Part shown: positions 1 to 6,358 of the stretch, one piece after another
Layout of the letters: each line of letters starts with the position of its first letter
How positions within the stretch are numbered: the first letter of the stretch is position 1
Assembly (NCBI GenBank): GCA_902797495.1
Contig: CADBTH010000227.1
Span: 1-7,743 of the forward strand
Direction: 5' to 3'
Source of the DNA: an uncultured Ruminococcus sp.
GTDB taxonomy: Bacteria; Bacillota; Clostridia; Oscillospirales; CAG-272
Length of the DNA: 7,743 nucleotides
Notes under the pieces: model-generated
The model's database searches: none
What the model was told of the DNA's origin: nothing
Seen by the model: the letters and a program-made list of their open reading frames with translations, nothing else
Made by a program: the position numbers and the translations under genes

Positions 1-1848
1 AATATCCTTGACGAGCTTCGACTGTTTGGGAGAAAAACCTTCATCCCTACCGAGCCCCTCTCCGATCAGGTCGTCTATCTCGATCGGAGCGTACGGGAGA
101 TTTTTGAATTTCGTGTCCGCGTGTGTGAACTCCTTGACGAACTCTCCGTTCTTGTACATCTTAACGCTGTCGGCGTTTGTGAAGGCGAGTATCCTTCCGC
201 GGAAGCTAGCCTGCCGCTCTCCTATATCGAAAGACGACGACAGTTCGAGAAAAGGCTTCTCATGTCTCATGGAAGAGTAGACGAACGACGCAGTCTTCGG
301 GTTTCTGTACATATCGAGCACACCGTGATAACAGACGCGGTCGCCGCTTCCGAAATCGCGGTGGGTGTTGTAGTCGAACATACACCAACCGATGGAGCCC
401 GCTATATCGTCCTCTCCCGCCACCGCGTCAAGGACCGATGCGTGGCGAACTGCGTGCTCCGTTCTGTGCTCTTCGCTGTCGTACGTCTTCGTCGGGAACA
501 TATGCCCGTTGTATTCCGTCACAAGGTAGCCCTTGCTCATATCGCTCGTGACGGCCTTCTTCTTTTCGCACCCTGCGTTCTCTCCGTTGTGCAGAAAATC
601 GTTGTAAGTGTAAACGTCCTCAAGAAGGCTTCCCTTCTTGAAGCATCTGACGCCTCCCGTCTGCCTCGTCGGGTCGAGCTCGCGTGCGACTCTGTTCGTC
701 TCGCGGTAAAACTCATCGTCGTCGACCGATTCGTTGATACGAACGCCCCAAAGAATTATCGACGGATGGTTCCTGTACTGAGTCACCATCTCGCGCACGC
801 ACTTCACGGCGACACGCTTCCATTCCTCGCCGCCGATATGCTGCCAGCCGGGTATCTCCGTGAAGACGAGAAGCCCTATCTCGTCGCATCTGTCTATGAA
901 ATGCTGCGACTGCGGATAGTGGGAAGTGCGCACGGCGTTTACTCCGAGCTCGTACTTCAGTATATCCGCGTCGAGCTTCTGCACGCTCTCCGGCATCGCG
1001 TAGCCGACGTAGGGATAGCTCTGATGGCGGTTGAGTCCGACTATTTTCAGTTTTCTGCCGTTAAGATAAAAGCCGTCAGCTCTGAACTCCGCGCTCCTGA
1101 AGCCGAATCTCGTCCTGTACGTATCGACCTCTTCCCATTCCTTTATCAGCGTCGCTTCAAGGGTATACAGAACGGGAGAATCTATGTCCCAGGGACGGAC
1201 TCCCGCCACGCTGAGGAACGGTCTTTCCGAAAAGAAGTATTCCCCTCCCGCAATGATCTTCCCGTCAGGATCCGATAATGCAAGTTTTACGCCGTCGAAA
1301 TCCCCGTCGACGGTGAGTCTTGCCTCGATCCTCCAGAGCGCGCCGTCTGCCGTCGGAATGACAAAAAGATCTTTGATATACGCCTCGTCCGCGACCTCAA
1401 GGAACACCTCTCGGTAAATGCCGCCGTAAGTCATGTAGTCCACGACGTTTCCGAAAGGCGGGATATCGAGCGTCTCGCGGCTGTCGACCTTTATCGATAC
1501 GAGTGCACTTTCTCCCGGCTTTATATGATCCGTCAGCTCGACTCGGAACGCGGTGTAGCCGCCGAGATGAGTGAATATCTCTTTTCCGTCCGCGAAGACC
1601 GTCGCAGCGTGAGCCGCCGCGCCGACGTTCAGAAACACTATCTTCCCCGCCCACTCCGCGGGAACTTCTATCCTCTTTCTGTAACCGCAGACCTTCTGAT
1701 AAATACTCTCGTCAAAATAGTCGTACGGCGTGACGGCGACCGTGTGAGGTATGTCGACGGTCTCGTCCGCCGCCCCCTCGCCGCGAAGAAACGCCTCCGT
1801 CGCGACGTCCGTATATTCCCATCCGAAATTCAAAGGTATTCTCTCCAT
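1..1848 (-). CDS. Glycoside hydrolase family 2 enzyme, probable beta-galactosidase (3' end outside window)
   Basis: The minus strand is open from ATG at 1848 to the left edge, giving 616 codons without stop or frameshift. The order is a sugar-binding jelly-roll (about residues 1-165), an Ig-like sandwich (about 170-260), a TIM barrel (about 262-540) and the start of a C-terminal domain. Residues 304-329 fit the family signature NAVRTSHYP...G-LLVF. The acid/base is E373 in LWGVRINES and the likely nucleophile is E445 in VTEYNGHMFPTK. That nucleophile context resembles Firmicute beta-galactosidases rather than beta-glucuronidases, so hydrolysis of terminal beta-galactosides is the best guess; substrate is inferred. 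There is no signal peptide, so it should act in the cytoplasm on imported oligosaccharides. GGAAGGA lies 7 nt before the ATG and supports this start. Related enzymes run well beyond 616 residues, so the C-terminus is missing because of the window edge, not a mutation. It is transcribed divergently from the sigma operon, so a functional link is not implied. Confidence 0.93.
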   Translation of the reverse strand, partial: MERIPLNFGWEYTDVATEAFLRGEGAADETVDIPHTVAVTPYDYFDESIYQKVCGYRKRIEVPAEWAGKIVFLNVGAAAHAATVFADGKEIFTHLGGYTAFRVELTDHIKPGESALVSIKVDSRETLDIPPFGNVVDYMTYGGIYREVFLEVADEAYIKDLFVIPTADGALWRIEARLTVDGDFDGVKLALSDPDGKIIAGGEYFFSERPFLSVAGVRPWDIDSPVLYTLEATLIKEWEEVDTYRTRFGFRSAEFRADGFYLNGRKLKIVGLNRHQSYPYVGYAMPESVQKLDADILKYELGVNAVRTSHYPQSQHFIDRCDEIGLLVFTEIPGWQHIGGEEWKRVAVKCVREMVTQYRNHPSIILWGVRINESVDDDEFYRETNRVARELDPTRQTGGVRCFKKGSLLEDVYTYNDFLHNGENAGCEKKKAVTSDMSKGYLVTEYNGHMFPTKTYDSEEHRTEHAVRHASVLDAVAGEDDIAGSIGWCMFDYNTHRDFGSGDRVCYHGVLDMYRNPKTASFVYSSMRHEKPFLELSSSFDIGERQASFRGRILAFTNADSVKMYKNGEFVKEFTHADTKFKNLPYAPIEIDDLIGEGLGRDEGFSPKQSKLVKDI

Positions 1849-1880
1849 AGCAATGTCCTTCCGAACCGTTGTATATTTTA

Positions 1881-1909
1881 AGTATAACATAATGATGGAA
1901 ATATATCAA
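1881..1909 (-). promoter_or_regulatory. Promoter of the GH2 gene
   Basis: On the minus strand, TTGATA (1909-1904) and TATACT (1886-1881) are separated by exactly 17 nt. The -10 is preceded by TGT, giving the extended form TGTTATACT. This is a near-consensus housekeeping promoter. The start point should fall near 1874, giving a leader of about 26 nt that contains the GGAAGGA ribosome site at 1862-1856. I see no clear operator palindrome or catabolite-repression site next to it. Confidence 0.7.
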
Positions 1910-2006
1910 GATACGCATCACCCGATTATTTTTTTAAAAAGCGTTACCTTTTTTTCGCAAATATTGTTATTATTTATAGAAATGCATACGGGAAATATCT
2001 GTGCAG

Positions 2007-2035
2007 TTGCCGCTCCGCCGCGCGCGTGATATAAT
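2007..2035 (+). promoter_or_regulatory. Promoter of the sigma factor operon
   Basis: TTGCCG (2007-2012) and a perfect TATAAT (2030-2035) are spaced by 17 nt, with TGA directly before the -10, so the extended form TGATATAAT is present. Transcription should begin near 2042, leaving about 28 nt of leader before the TTG start. The spacer is almost entirely G and C, ending in an alternating CGCGCGCGTG run (2019-2028), in sharp contrast to the AT-rich DNA upstream. The promoter looks vegetative; no evident ECF-type -35 (GGAAC-like) was found, so any autoregulated promoter is not visible. Confidence 0.65.
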
Positions 2036-2052
2036 AAAAGAGAACAAATGGA

Positions 2053-2060
2053 AAGGAGGG
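2053..2060 (+). promoter_or_regulatory. Ribosome binding site that decides the sigma factor start
   Basis: AAGGAGGG lies 9 nt before the TTG at 2070 but 21 nt before the next in-frame ATG at 2082. The spacing therefore favours initiation at TTG. The more distal in-frame GTG at 2001 lies upstream of the -10 box and could not be on this transcript. Confidence 0.7.
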
Positions 2061-2069
2061 CTGCAGATC

Positions 2070-2621
2070 TTGTTTCTGAGTATGATACCCGAAGACGACG
2101 TCGGATCAATAAAAAAACTCGAGTTTATTTTCAATACATACGGAAAGCAGATGCTTTACGTCGCTGAGAGGATAGTCGGAAATACGCAGGATGCGGAAGA
2201 CGCCGTTCAGGACGCGCTGATCAGAATAGCGTCAAATCTTGATTCCGTTGACACCGCAGTTCCCTCAAAAGCCCGAAGTTACGTACTTATCGCGTCTAAG
2301 AACGCCGCGATCAATATTGCAAGGAAAAAGGCTTCGTCGCCGAAAGTCGTTGATATAGAATCGGTCGATTTTTCATATGAGAAGGACGCCGCGAGTGAAG
2401 TCGCCGACAAGTCCTCATTCGAAACGATCGTCGGATGTATCAATAGGCTCGACGAAAAATACAGAGACGTTCTGTATTTGCGGCTTGTCGAAGAAATGAG
2501 CGAAAAGCAGATAGCAAATGCCCTCGGAAGAAATTACGGTACGGTAAAGATGCAGTTCAAGCGCGGGCGCGCTATGCTTATAAAACTATTGAAGGAAAAG
2601 GAGGTGATCCGCAATGACTAA
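2070..2621 (+). CDS. ECF-like RNA polymerase sigma factor (sigma-70 regions 2 and 4)
   Basis: The 183-residue protein has the two-domain layout of small alternative sigma factors. Region 2 spans about residues 18-87 and includes DAEDAVQDALIRIASNL (41-57), the core-polymerase and -10 recognition helix. A short variable linker follows. Region 4 spans about 121-175, with the helix-turn-helix MSEKQIANALGRNYGTVKMQ (143-162) that would read the -35 element. There is no region 3, no extra C-terminal domain and no membrane segment. The TTG start is preferred on ribosome-site spacing, and an N-terminus of the MFLSMI type is familiar in Clostridia homologues; ATG 2082 would give 179 residues. The next gene overlaps by 8 bp, the usual arrangement for a sigma factor and its anti-sigma partner. 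Target promoters cannot be read from this window. The family assignment is secure; partnership with the next protein is inferred. Confidence 0.93.
   Translation: MFLSMIPEDDVGSIKKLEFIFNTYGKQMLYVAERIVGNTQDAEDAVQDALIRIASNLDSVDTAVPSKARSYVLIASKNAAINIARKKASSPKVVDIESVDFSYEKDAASEVADKSSFETIVGCINRLDEKYRDVLYLRLVEEMSEKQIANALGRNYGTVKMQFKRGRAMLIKLLKEKEVIRND
2598..2610 (+). promoter_or_regulatory. Extended Shine-Dalgarno site of the anti-sigma/LRR gene
   Basis: AAGGAGGTGATCC is a 13-base uninterrupted complement to the conserved 3' end of bacterial 16S rRNA, far longer than the usual 5-7. Its GGAGG core ends 9 nt before ATG 2614. The site lies inside the last codons of the sigma gene, so it is read through by ribosomes translating that gene. 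The match suggests strong or coupled translation of the downstream membrane protein. Confidence 0.8.
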
Positions 2622-4353
2622 AACCGACCCGCTGTACAGCATAAGAGAAACTCTCGTCGACGCATTTATGGAAAGTGCGAGGCAAGAGTTTGCAATGATA
2701 CCGGAAGAAGATGAGATCGAGCTGTCATTCTCAGACGGTTTTTTCGACGACGTATCCTCGTCGATCGAGCCTGATAGATCCTTTATCGGAAAGATGATCG
2801 ATTCAAGAGCAAAAAAGGGCGCTGTAGCCGCGGCTGTCATCCTTCTTTCATTCGGCGCTCTGATGACGTTCGACGGGATACGCGAGCCGGTCTTCGCATT
2901 CATACACGAAACGTACGAGAAAACCGCGGCGCTGTTCGGCGCCGATCCCGAAACGATAATAGTAACTCCTCCCGATTCCGAAAAAACAACTGAGGTGACC
3001 GACACGGCGCCGGGAGATACTGCAACGCTTGATGAAACTGAAAGTGCGGACGAAACTACGCGGGAAGTAAAAAGCGAGACGTATGAGGTGATCAATAGCG
3101 ATACCTCCGATACACCGGCTCCGGAAACGAGCGTACCGACAAATGAGACAGACATAACGAACTCAGTCATTCCGCCGCTTACCCCGAATTTCGGGAACAG
3201 CGGAAAGACCGATCCCGCAAATAACGGTTCAAACCCGAATCAAAATAACGTTTACGACAGATCAAAAGACGCAGAAAACCGTGCAAATCCTACCGAAACC
3301 GGTCAGCTCGAAAACGGAGTTACCTGGTCTTTTGACCCGATCAAAGCCATCCTCGTCATCGAAGGTTCGGGAGACGTAGTTTCGGACGCTTCCAACACAC
3401 CGTTCGAAGAAGTGAGAAATAAAGCGATAACCTTGGTCGTAAAGGACGGTATCACAGGAATAGGCGACGGCGCGTTTTACGGAAGCGCGAAGCTGTATGA
3501 AGCGTTTCTTCCGTCCTCCGTTTCAAAGATCGGAAATCAGGCGTTCATGAGCTGTGATCAACTCAGATCGGTTAACATACCCTCGTCTGTAACGACCATA
3601 GGAGCACAAGCTTTCGCGAATGACGCTAAACTGAATAAAGCTGAAATACCGTACGGGGTGACCTCAATCGAAAAGAAGGCGTTTTACGGCTGCTCCTCCC
3701 TGATCTCAATATCTCTTCCGACGACGGTCACATATATCGGAGAAGGGGCGTTCAAGTATTGCACGTACGTGCAGGAATTAACCGTCTCAGGATCTGCCGA
3801 GATCGGGAAAGAAGCATTTGCCAAATGTACCGCGCTCAAAGCGGCAACGGTCGGCATCTCCGCCGGCGGCATCGGAGATTCGGCGTTCAACGCATGCACG
3901 AATCTACGTGAGGTGACCGTGACCGGAAGCGGACAGATAGGAAAGTGTGCTTTCGCCGACTGCACAGCTCTGGTTTCCGCTGTGTTTGACGGTGAAATAT
4001 CCGGGATCGGAAACGGGGCTTTTGAATCGTGCCGCAACCTTCTTGAATTCTCCGCCGTATGCAGCGGCAGGATCGGAAAGCGCGCCTTTGCCGAGTGCAG
4101 CCATTTGCATAGCGCATCTTTCTTCGGGGACGCGTCGGAGATCGGCGTAGAGGCGTTTTACGGCTGCCGCAGTTTGAGTGAGCTGACGATTCCCGGAAGC
4201 ATCACCGTTATTGCGAACGGAGCATTTTACCGTTGCCTTGATCTGCGTACGGTACATATCACAGGCTCCGACCCCGAAAGCTGGGCGCAAATCGAAGCCG
4301 GGATCGGCGGAAAGAACGATAATTTCAAGAATGCTGAAAAAGTATTCGAATAA
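2614..4353 (+). CDS. Transmembrane anti-sigma-like protein with BspA-type LRR_5 ectodomain
   Basis: This 579-residue protein appears to be a trans-envelope sensor. Residues 1-67 are acidic, lack a signal peptide and should be cytoplasmic; they begin with DPLYSIRETLVDAF and end with basic RAKKG. One transmembrane helix lies at about 68-86, followed by a GIREPVFAFIHETYEK segment (88-103) that resembles the membrane-proximal region of Clostridia anti-sigma proteins encoded beside small sigma factors (DUF4367-like; from memory). Residues 118-228 are a low-complexity linker. The ectodomain (about 229-579) opens with an ENGVTWSFDPIKAILVIEGS cap, holds 12 LRR_5 repeats (IG..AF..C..L pattern, about 280-550), and closes with a GSDPESW cap. 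Repeats 6-11 form three 45-residue supermodules. The gene starts 8 bp inside the sigma gene with an unusually long ribosome site. Expected role: hold the sigma factor at the membrane and release it on an extracellular cue. The anti-sigma role is inferred from position and topology; the ligand is unknown. Confidence 0.8.
   Translation: MTKTDPLYSIRETLVDAFMESARQEFAMIPEEDEIELSFSDGFFDDVSSSIEPDRSFIGKMIDSRAKKGAVAAAVILLSFGALMTFDGIREPVFAFIHETYEKTAALFGADPETIIVTPPDSEKTTEVTDTAPGDTATLDETESADETTREVKSETYEVINSDTSDTPAPETSVPTNETDITNSVIPPLTPNFGNSGKTDPANNGSNPNQNNVYDRSKDAENRANPTETGQLENGVTWSFDPIKAILVIEGSGDVVSDASNTPFEEVRNKAITLVVKDGITGIGDGAFYGSAKLYEAFLPSSVSKIGNQAFMSCDQLRSVNIPSSVTTIGAQAFANDAKLNKAEIPYGVTSIEKKAFYGCSSLISISLPTTVTYIGEGAFKYCTYVQELTVSGSAEIGKEAFAKCTALKAATVGISAGGIGDSAFNACTNLREVTVTGSGQIGKCAFADCTALVSAVFDGEISGIGNGAFESCRNLLEFSAVCSGRIGKRAFAECSHLHSASFFGDASEIGVEAFYGCRSLSELTIPGSITVIANGAFYRCLDLRTVHITGSDPESWAQIEAGIGGKNDNFKNAEKVFE
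2962..3297 (+). other. Low-complexity extracellular linker of the sensor protein (residues 117-228)
   Basis: The first part (about 117-185) is rich in Thr, Ser, Asp and Glu. The second (about 186-228) is rich in Asn, Pro, Gly and Ser. It has no Cys, little hydrophobic content and no recognisable fold, and sits between the transmembrane helix and the LRR cap. It is probably a flexible spacer carrying the LRR domain through or beyond the cell wall; it might also be a glycosylation or proteolysis zone, which cannot be told from sequence. Confidence 0.7.
3790..4194 (+). repeat. Three tandem 45-residue (135-bp) LRR supermodules
   Basis: Within the sensor ectodomain, residues 393-437, 438-482 and 483-527 align end to end without gaps. 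Each contains a 22/23-residue pair of LRR_5 units: first a GS.xIGKxAFAxC form, then a GIGxxAFxxCxxL form. Each unit is exactly 135 bp (3790-3924, 3925-4059, 4060-4194). The nucleotide copies have diverged clearly, so the duplication is old and now visible mainly in protein. The flanking LRRs keep the usual P-containing strand turn (IP.SVT), whereas these units have mostly lost it. Confidence 0.85.
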
Positions 4354-4391
4354 CGGTATTCAGCTTAAAACGGTTTGTGAGGAAAGGAATA

Positions 4392-6320
4392 ATGATGAAC
4401 GACTCTTACAAAAGATCGAAACTGATCAAAGCGGCGTCTCTGTTTATCGCGCTGGTATTGGTATTCTGTGCCGTTCCGGCAACGCGAGTCCGCGCTTCCG
4501 CAGAAGGGCGGTGCGGCTCTGCGGCGTTCTGGAGTTATAATAACGGCGTGCTTCGGATCCGAGGCTCGGATGCAATGTACGATTTTGATGCATTTTTCAT
4601 TAACGGAAACCTTACTTCACTCACTCCCTGGGAATCTTATAAAGAAGATATAACGAGAGTAGTGATCGAATCCGGCATAACAAAGATCGGGGCGGCGTCC
4701 TTCTCCATGTGTAAATCATTGCGAACTGTAAAGATCCCGGACACCGTTACAGGCATAGGTTCATTCGCTTTTTTCGGATGCTCGGATCTTTCCAAAGTAA
4801 CACTTATGAATGTAAAATCGATAGGCTCTAACGCCTTTGACAGCTGCTCCGACTTGATGGAGATCGATCTCGGGAACTCGCTCGTCACTATCGGAAGCGC
4901 CGCTTTCGAAAACTGCACGTCTCTGTTCTCGATAGATCTTCCGTCATCGCTGAAAAACATTAATTCCTCCGCGTTTTTAAACTGCTCGTCTTTAGAAAGG
5001 TATACTATCCCCGATTCAGTCACATACATAGGCGGCCGTGCATTCAAAGGTACTCCGCGCTATGAAGATGATAACAATTATGAGGACGGCAATTTGTACC
5101 TCGACCGTCATCTTATACGGGTAAGCGAAACGGCGACGGGAGATTTCACAGTCAAGGAAGGAACTCTCAGCGTCGCAGGATGCGCGTTTGAAAACTGTAC
5201 CGGGATGACGTCGGTAATAATACCGGAGGGCGTCGCAGGGGTCGGCGACAACGTATTCAGGAACTGCACTTCGCTAAGTTACGTGAAGCTGCCGAAAAGC
5301 CTGACAAAAGTTCGCCTTTCATTTTTGAACGGATGCCCGACGCTGGTCGACGCAGGACCTGTCGGAAGCGGGTGCGCGGTAGAGTTCTCGTGGGATACGG
5401 AAATCCCCGAATATGCTTTTTCGGGAACTGAAGTACTCTCGTCGGTACAGCTTCCGGACAGCGTCGAAACGATCGGGATCTATGCATTTTATAAATGCAA
5501 CGGAATAAGCGAGATCACGATACCGGACAAAGTGACGTACATACCGGGTGACTGCTTCTGCGGCTGTGAATCTCTCGAAAAGGTCGAATATCCGGACTCG
5601 CTCACAGAGATCCATCCATACGCTTTCGCATACTGCGACAAGTTTACCGAAGTCTCCATACCGGACGGAGTCACTTCAATATCTATGGGCGCCTATTACA
5701 ACTGTAAGAATCTTAAAATCCTTCGCATCCCCGAAAGCGTAACGTCAGTCGACATGAAAGCTTTTACGTCGTGCAGCAGTTTGACGGATATTTTCTTCGA
5801 CGGAACAAGGGAGCAGTGGGAATCCATTTACAGATCTGACAGATTCAGCAAAGCCTACGTGCACATCAAAGGAGAAGTATGCACGCACAAAAGAGGCAAT
5901 GTTGAAGTGATAAAGCGAGCCACTTGTACAGAAGACGGGATAGCGGAATATACCTGCACGCTGTGCGGCGAAAGGATAACGGAAACGCTCAAGGCAAAAG
6001 GGCACCGGTTCAAGGTCGATGAATTCGGCTCGACCGCCCCGACGTATACTTCTTCAGGCACAGAAAGAGTCGTATGCGTTTTCTGCGGATACTCGGAAGA
6101 ACACGTTATACCGAGACTTGAATTGGATGTAGGCAAAGGAGACGTTAACGGCGACGGCGGCATAGATCTGAAGGATATACTGATATTCAGAAAACTATTG
6201 GCAGGCGCGGAAGATGAAAACAACGTCATACCGGCCAACGCCGACGTCAACAAAGACGAGATGATCGATCTTAAGGATCTGCTCTTGATCAGATACGTTT
6301 TATCCGGGATCATAGGTTAA
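4392..6320 (+). CDS. Secreted BspA-type LRR_5 protein with C-terminal type I dockerin
   Basis: The 642-residue product has a signal peptide: basic KRSKLIK, hydrophobic core about residues 14-30, and a likely cut after RASA (38). The mature chain begins with the CGSAAFW...GVLRIRGSDAMYD cap also found in the flanking genes. It continues with about 15 LRR_5 repeats (about 93-465), including a non-repeat island around 221-258 and another around 320-340, and a closing FFDGTREQW cap (468-476). A Cys/His-rich module (about 496-572) with CTLC and CVFC pairs comes next. The end is a type I dockerin: calcium loops DVNGDGGIDLKD (584-595) and DVNKDEMIDLKD (618-629). The protein should be exported and bind a cohesin-bearing scaffold or anchor; the LRR part probably binds a host, microbial or polysaccharide surface, but no ligand can be named. 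There is a 38-nt gap from the sensor gene with no terminator. ATG 4395 is an equally possible start, 6 nt after AAGGA; GTG 4377 is unlikely. Confidence 0.9.
   Translation: MMNDSYKRSKLIKAASLFIALVLVFCAVPATRVRASAEGRCGSAAFWSYNNGVLRIRGSDAMYDFDAFFINGNLTSLTPWESYKEDITRVVIESGITKIGAASFSMCKSLRTVKIPDTVTGIGSFAFFGCSDLSKVTLMNVKSIGSNAFDSCSDLMEIDLGNSLVTIGSAAFENCTSLFSIDLPSSLKNINSSAFLNCSSLERYTIPDSVTYIGGRAFKGTPRYEDDNNYEDGNLYLDRHLIRVSETATGDFTVKEGTLSVAGCAFENCTGMTSVIIPEGVAGVGDNVFRNCTSLSYVKLPKSLTKVRLSFLNGCPTLVDAGPVGSGCAVEFSWDTEIPEYAFSGTEVLSSVQLPDSVETIGIYAFYKCNGISEITIPDKVTYIPGDCFCGCESLEKVEYPDSLTEIHPYAFAYCDKFTEVSIPDGVTSISMGAYYNCKNLKILRIPESVTSVDMKAFTSCSSLTDIFFDGTREQWESIYRSDRFSKAYVHIKGEVCTHKRGNVEVIKRATCTEDGIAEYTCTLCGERITETLKAKGHRFKVDEFGSTAPTYTSSGTERVVCVFCGYSEEHVIPRLELDVGKGDVNGDGGIDLKDILIFRKLLAGAEDENNVIPANADVNKDEMIDLKDLLLIRYVLSGIIG
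5877..6107 (+). other. Cys/His-rich module between LRR domain and dockerin (residues 496-572)
   Basis: The segment holds C497-T-H499, C512, C522-x2-C525, KGH at 536-538, C562-x2-C565 and H571. Such C..H / ATC..G / C..CG / GH patterns recur in exported Firmicute proteins next to LRR and dockerin domains. The paired CxxC motifs suggest either metal binding or disulfide pinning; the sequence does not decide between them. I cannot attach a family name with certainty. Confidence 0.6.
6123..6311 (+). other. Type I dockerin domain (residues 578-640)
   Basis: Two F-hand repeats carry calcium ligands at loop positions 1, 3, 5, 9 and 12: D584, N586, D588, D592, D595, and D618, N620, D622, D626, D629. 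The residues at loop positions 10-11, which commonly set cohesin preference, are Leu-Lys in both repeats, so the domain is internally symmetric. Each loop is followed by a hydrophobic helix (ILIFRKLL and LLLIRYVL). All ligands are present, so it should fold and bind calcium. The partner cohesin is not in the window. Confidence 0.92.
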
Positions 6321-6358
6321 ACATAAACAACGATTACAATTTAAAAGGAGGAACAAAA

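Noticed and set aside
121..1278. A 385-codon plus-strand open frame
   Set aside because: It is antisense to, and in codon register with, the GH2 gene, which has intact catalytic motifs. It stays open only because the GH2 gene avoids TTA, CTA and TCA codons. Its translation is rich in Arg and Val and has no recognisable domain.
1921..1975. T- and A-runs as a rho-independent terminator
   Set aside because: No stable GC stem precedes the T-runs in either direction, and no gene ends here.
2001..2069. Longer sigma factor N-terminus from GTG 2001
   Set aside because: The extension contains the extended -10 promoter and would have no ribosome site; its residues (QLPLRRARDI) do not resemble a sigma N-terminus.
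2048..2167. Possible 39-residue leader peptide beginning ATG 2048
   Set aside because: It lacks a ribosome site, sits almost at the predicted transcript start and overlaps the sigma gene out of frame. The Arg-rich translation looks like chance.
2586..3170. Minus-strand 194-codon open frame rich in Ser and Val
   Set aside because: It is the antisense shadow of the Thr/Asp/Glu-rich linker and N-terminus of the sensor gene, with no ribosome site or domain.
3790..4194. CRISPR array or DNA-level tandem repeat
   Set aside because: The 135-bp period is in coding sequence, the copies are diverged at nucleotide level, and there are no unique spacers.
3684..4290. Several overlapping open frames on both strands in the LRR region
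   Set aside because: These are out-of-frame readings of a repetitive coding sequence; the repeat period keeps several frames free of stops.
4354..4391. Terminator or separate promoter between the sensor gene and the dockerin gene
   Set aside because: No hairpin followed by a T-run and no -35/-10 pair is visible in the 38 nt; the genes look co-transcribed. The 38-nt gap at 6321-6358 is the same.
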